Part shown: positions 61,435 to 64,000 of the stretch, piece by piece
Position numbering within the stretch: position 1 is the stretch's first letter
Layout: each line of letters opens with the position of its first letter
Source: CAYZJR01 sp964503045
GTDB lineage: Bacteria; Cyanobacteriota; Vampirovibrionia; Obscuribacterales; Obscuribacteraceae
Length of the DNA stretch: 64,000 nt
Reading direction: 5' to 3'
Assembly (NCBI GenBank): GCA_964503045.1
Contig: CAZCZI010000026.1
Location: 22,903-86,902 of the forward strand
Notes under the pieces: generated by a model
The model's database searches: none
What the model was told of the DNA's origin: nothing
Seen by the model: only the letters and a program-made list of their open reading frames with translations
Made by a program: the position numbers and the translations under genes

Positions 61435-63063
61435 ATGGCGACCGAACTCATCGCAGGGCGATCTCTACGATCGATTGACCCTGCTACGGGTGAGCCCATA
61501 GGCGAAACTCCCGTAACCCTGATGCCGGAGATACCACGTGTGGTGTCACTGGCGCAGGTCGCACAGGGCATGTGGAAGAGCCTCACTCTTGCACAACGCC
61601 TTTCTTACATTCAGAACTTCCGCGCACTGCTCGCAAACGAAGCAGACAACGTCGCCGAACTGGTCACCAAAGAAACCGGCAAACCGCTTGCCGAGTCATT
61701 CGGTGGCGATGTATTTCCGGCGCTCGAAACGTGCCGCTGGCTCAACGAAAACGCATATATTGCGCTTGCCGATGAGCCGGTTGGAGTCAACAAGCTGTTC
61801 TTCGGAGGCAAGCGCGCATACAACGTGTTTGAACCACTGGGAGTGATTGCCATCATCTCTCCGTGGAATTACCCGTTCTCCATTCCTGTTTGCTCAGCAC
61901 TCAATGCGCTTGCAGCAGGCAACACCGTCGTCTTCAAGCCGTCGCCGAAGACGCCCATGATTGGTGTCGAAATCGTCAAGCTCTTCGAGCGTGCCGGTTT
62001 TCCCAAGGGTGTCGTCAACGTCGTCGTCGGCGACAAAGACGAGGCCATGTGCCTGATGCGCTCCGGTGTCGACCGGGTTGTCTTCACCGGTGGTGTCAAC
62101 GGCGGCAAAGCGATCGCGCGCGACTGCGCCGACAAGCTGATGCCGGTGACGTTGGAACTCGGCGGCAAGCACGCAGCCATCGTGCTGGCAGACGCCGATA
62201 TCGAGAAGACCGCACGCGGCCTCGTCTTCGGAGCATTCACCAATGCCGGACAGGCATGCGCTTCCATCGAGCGCGCCTATGTCGAGCGACCCATCTTCGA
62301 GGCGCTGAGCAAGCGCGTCGCCGAACTCGCTTGCGAGCTTCGACTCGGTCACGGCAAAAGCCCGACAACGGACATTGGTCCAATGATCGACAGCGACCAA
62401 GTGTCGCGTGTCAGCGCACAAGTGGAAGAGGCTCTCTCGCAGGGAGCTGTCGCTCTAGCCGGCGGCAAAGCGCGCCCTGACTTGGGTCGCTGCTACTTCC
62501 AGCCCACTGTTCTGGTCAACGTCAATCACACTATGCGTGTCATGCGCGAAGAGACGTTTGGACCGGTGCTTCCGATGATGCCCGTCAACAACGCTGACGA
62601 GGCGGTTAACTACACCAATGACTCAGATCTCGGATTGGGCTCCTCCATCTGGACGAGCAACCCACAAGAGGCTGAGCGTCTCGCACGTAACGTACGCGCG
62701 GGCATGGTGTGGATAAACGATGGGCTCTACTCGCACGCGAGTCCGGAAGCTCCTTGGGGTGGTATCAAAAACAGTGGCATCGGCCGACGCAACTCGGTGC
62801 ACGGGCTCTACGATTTCGTGTACATCAAGCACGTGAGCGTGGACAAGTCGCGCAATCGCGACTGGCACTTCCCGTACTCCAAGCACAGCCTGTCGCTTCT
62901 GAAAAGCGGCATTGCTATTGGTCACTCGCCCTCCGGGCTTGCACGTTGCTGGGCAGCCATCAAGCTTCTTCCCTTGTGGCTGGCAAGCAAGCTCACACGA
63001 CGGCGTCTCTCGCCAAAGCCGAAGTCGAACAAAACGACTCCGGAAAAGCAGAGCAACGCCTAA
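61435..63063 (+). CDS. NAD(P)-dependent aldehyde dehydrogenase
   Basis: A 542-residue aldehyde dehydrogenase after GGAAGGAGGTCCCAACT. Catalytic Cys C275 (NAGQACAS), general base E241 (LELGGKHA), cofactor-binding region FKPSPKTPMIGVE and FTGGVNGG, and the C-terminal loop PEAPWGGIKNSGIGRR. Beyond the usual end (about 465), a 75-residue extension has a hydrophobic basic stretch (ARCWAAIKLLPLWLASKLTRRR) that could bind membranes, as in fatty aldehyde dehydrogenases. Divergent from the GMC oxidoreductase gene across an 839-base gap. Substrate unknown; a long-chain aldehyde fits the neighbours but is inference. Confidence 0.88.
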   Translation: MATELIAGRSLRSIDPATGEPIGETPVTLMPEIPRVVSLAQVAQGMWKSLTLAQRLSYIQNFRALLANEADNVAELVTKETGKPLAESFGGDVFPALETCRWLNENAYIALADEPVGVNKLFFGGKRAYNVFEPLGVIAIISPWNYPFSIPVCSALNALAAGNTVVFKPSPKTPMIGVEIVKLFERAGFPKGVVNVVVGDKDEAMCLMRSGVDRVVFTGGVNGGKAIARDCADKLMPVTLELGGKHAAIVLADADIEKTARGLVFGAFTNAGQACASIERAYVERPIFEALSKRVAELACELRLGHGKSPTTDIGPMIDSDQVSRVSAQVEEALSQGAVALAGGKARPDLGRCYFQPTVLVNVNHTMRVMREETFGPVLPMMPVNNADEAVNYTNDSDLGLGSSIWTSNPQEAERLARNVRAGMVWINDGLYSHASPEAPWGGIKNSGIGRRNSVHGLYDFVYIKHVSVDKSRNRDWHFPYSKHSLSLLKSGIAIGHSPSGLARCWAAIKLLPLWLASKLTRRRLSPKPKSNKTTPEKQSNA

Positions 63064-63132
63064 ATCGCAAGAACCATTTCGTTCAGCACTCGTTTCTGCT
63101 GTTTGAAAAAAAACAAACGTAAGGTAAGCATA

Positions 63133-63576
63133 ATGGCTCACGAAATCAAACGCATCCTGGTCATCGAGAACGACGATTACTGGGGTGAACTGATCACCTC
63201 CACCCTCACCAAGAAAGGCTATGACGTCTCCTGGTTCGTTCGCGTGAATCGCGCTCGCGCTGGTGAAGACGCCGGACTGATGCTGATGAGCATGGACGGG
63301 AAAGAGACTCGTCTCGACCCGGCCAACTACGATGTCGTCCTGCAGGACGGCCGCATGGACCAGTTTTCGCTGCACGGCTGGGAGGTCACTCCCGACCTGG
63401 TGGCGCTGGGCATGACTGTCGTCGGCATCAGCGGCTCGGCAGGCATCAACGACGAGATGATCGGGCTGGGCGCGAAGGCAGGCGTGATGAAACACGACCT
63501 CTTTCTCGGGCTCATGAAGGGCGACCTGGACCTCAAGAAGGTTCTGGACTCCGCCCCGAGCGCGCAGAAGGCCTAA
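63133..63576 (+). CDS. stand-alone response-regulator receiver-like protein
   Basis: A 147-residue protein from the ATG at 63133 after AAGGTAAGCATA. Receiver-like features: RILVIENDDYW with acidic pair near D14-D15, a possible phospho-acceptor D72 (VVLQDGRMD), and a Lys after the fourth strand (AGVMKHDL, K120). Acidic residue spacing is slightly unusual, with an insertion before the D72 strand, so it may be an atypical receiver. No output domain. It follows the aldehyde dehydrogenase gene by 69 bases, and whether it is part of that unit is uncertain. Confidence 0.75.
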   Translation: MAHEIKRILVIENDDYWGELITSTLTKKGYDVSWFVRVNRARAGEDAGLMLMSMDGKETRLDPANYDVVLQDGRMDQFSLHGWEVTPDLVALGMTVVGISGSAGINDEMIGLGAKAGVMKHDLFLGLMKGDLDLKKVLDSAPSAQKA

Positions 63577-63597
63577 CGGCTCTTAGTCGCGATTAAA

Positions 63598-63650
63598 GGA
63601 AACCGGCTTGCTCCTAGCTGTGATTAAACAGTGACGACAAGCCGATTTCC
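63598..63650 (+). terminator. inverted repeat after the receiver gene, and end region
   Basis: GGAAACCGGCTTG and CAAGCCGATTTCC pair with one mismatch over 13 bases around a 27-base loop, 22 bases past the stop at 63576. Beyond it, 63651-64000 has no coding frame with a ribosome site and no recognised RNA, apart from the intergenic motif near 63720 described under findings. Confidence 0.45.
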
Positions 63651-64000
63651 GGGGAAGCGGGTGAATTCTGACGGGTGAAAACCCTGATGGATTCTCTCGC
63701 TTTCCTCTTTTTGAACGCCACCCACGACTTTCTATAGTATCATGAAGTTCGAGCCCCGAAAGTCTTCTTGTCATGCCCGCATTCAGTCACGATTTGCAAT
63801 AGATATACGCCTCATCACTGGCTGGCGCTCCTTCGACATGGTCGGATCTGGACTTCAGTGGTTGTCTCTTTTTTGTTTTTCGGTTTGCTGAACAAGTCAT
63901 GTAAGCGCCGAAACTGTCGGTCTCGTTTCCTTGACGGAATCACAGTTTTGGCGGTTTTAAATCTGGCGCTTACCACCCTCTTTCAGGTAACCCTTCAAAG

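Overview
The window is bacterial chromosomal DNA with about 55 protein genes. I saw no rRNA, tRNA, CRISPR array, transposase or phage structural gene. The cell looks diderm. There is a candidate outer-membrane beta-barrel ending in Trp (23605-24327), a lipobox lipoprotein (16156-16932), a large exported beta-helix protein, and a TonB-C-like exported protein. Many tetratricopeptide proteins, aspartic-protease and esterase paralogues, a protein built of type IV pilus ATPase N-domain-like modules, and a mix of GC-rich housekeeping genes with AT-richer lineage-specific genes would fit the non-photosynthetic cyanobacterial relatives (Vampirovibrionia/Obscuribacterales). That placement is an inference from gene content and is not proven by any marker gene here.

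Layout. 1-5 kb: a three-gene membrane-protein operon on the minus strand, a Nudix hydrolase and a convergent membrane protein. 5-10 kb: a small exported TonB-C-like protein behind a dyad operator, then a 1377-residue exported glycine-rich beta-helix protein ending in a zinc-metallopeptidase-like domain. 10-15 kb: fumarase (fumC), a membrane-anchored thioredoxin-fold protein without CxxC, and a 713-residue protein with a possible C-terminal cysteine-protease-like domain. 15-25 kb: small proteins, an SbmA/YddA-type ABC transporter, a metallophosphoesterase and envelope proteins. 25-35 kb: an esterase, a nadD fused to a membrane domain, two tandem tetratricopeptide paralogues, and small proteins including a 24-residue membrane peptide coupled by a 4-base overlap. 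35-38 kb: a two-gene operon of an Acg-like nitroreductase and a PaaK/CapK-like adenylate-forming enzyme. 38-52 kb: a MshEN-like repeat protein, homoserine kinase (thrB), a second esterase, a divergent histidine kinase/response regulator pair, a MerC-like protein, a two-lobed retropepsin-like protein and a third esterase.

52-64 kb holds the most coherent metabolic region. It contains a glycoside hydrolase, a ClpP-like serine protease with a long N-terminal extension, then on the minus strand a GMC oxidoreductase, an alkylglycerone-phosphate synthase homologue (AGPS family), glycerol-3-phosphate dehydrogenase and a glycerophosphodiester phosphodiesterase. A divergent aldehyde dehydrogenase lies beyond them. 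Together they could connect glycerophosphodiesters, glycerol-3-phosphate, dihydroxyacetone phosphate, ether lipids and long-chain alcohol/aldehyde oxidation. Structured inverted repeats sit between these genes.

The GC-rich genes (ABC transporter, nitroreductase, PaaK-like, glycerol cluster) have strong third-position GC bias, which creates long antisense open frames that I do not consider genes. Several intergenic stretches hold short coding-like remnants without a start codon, suggesting local gene decay.
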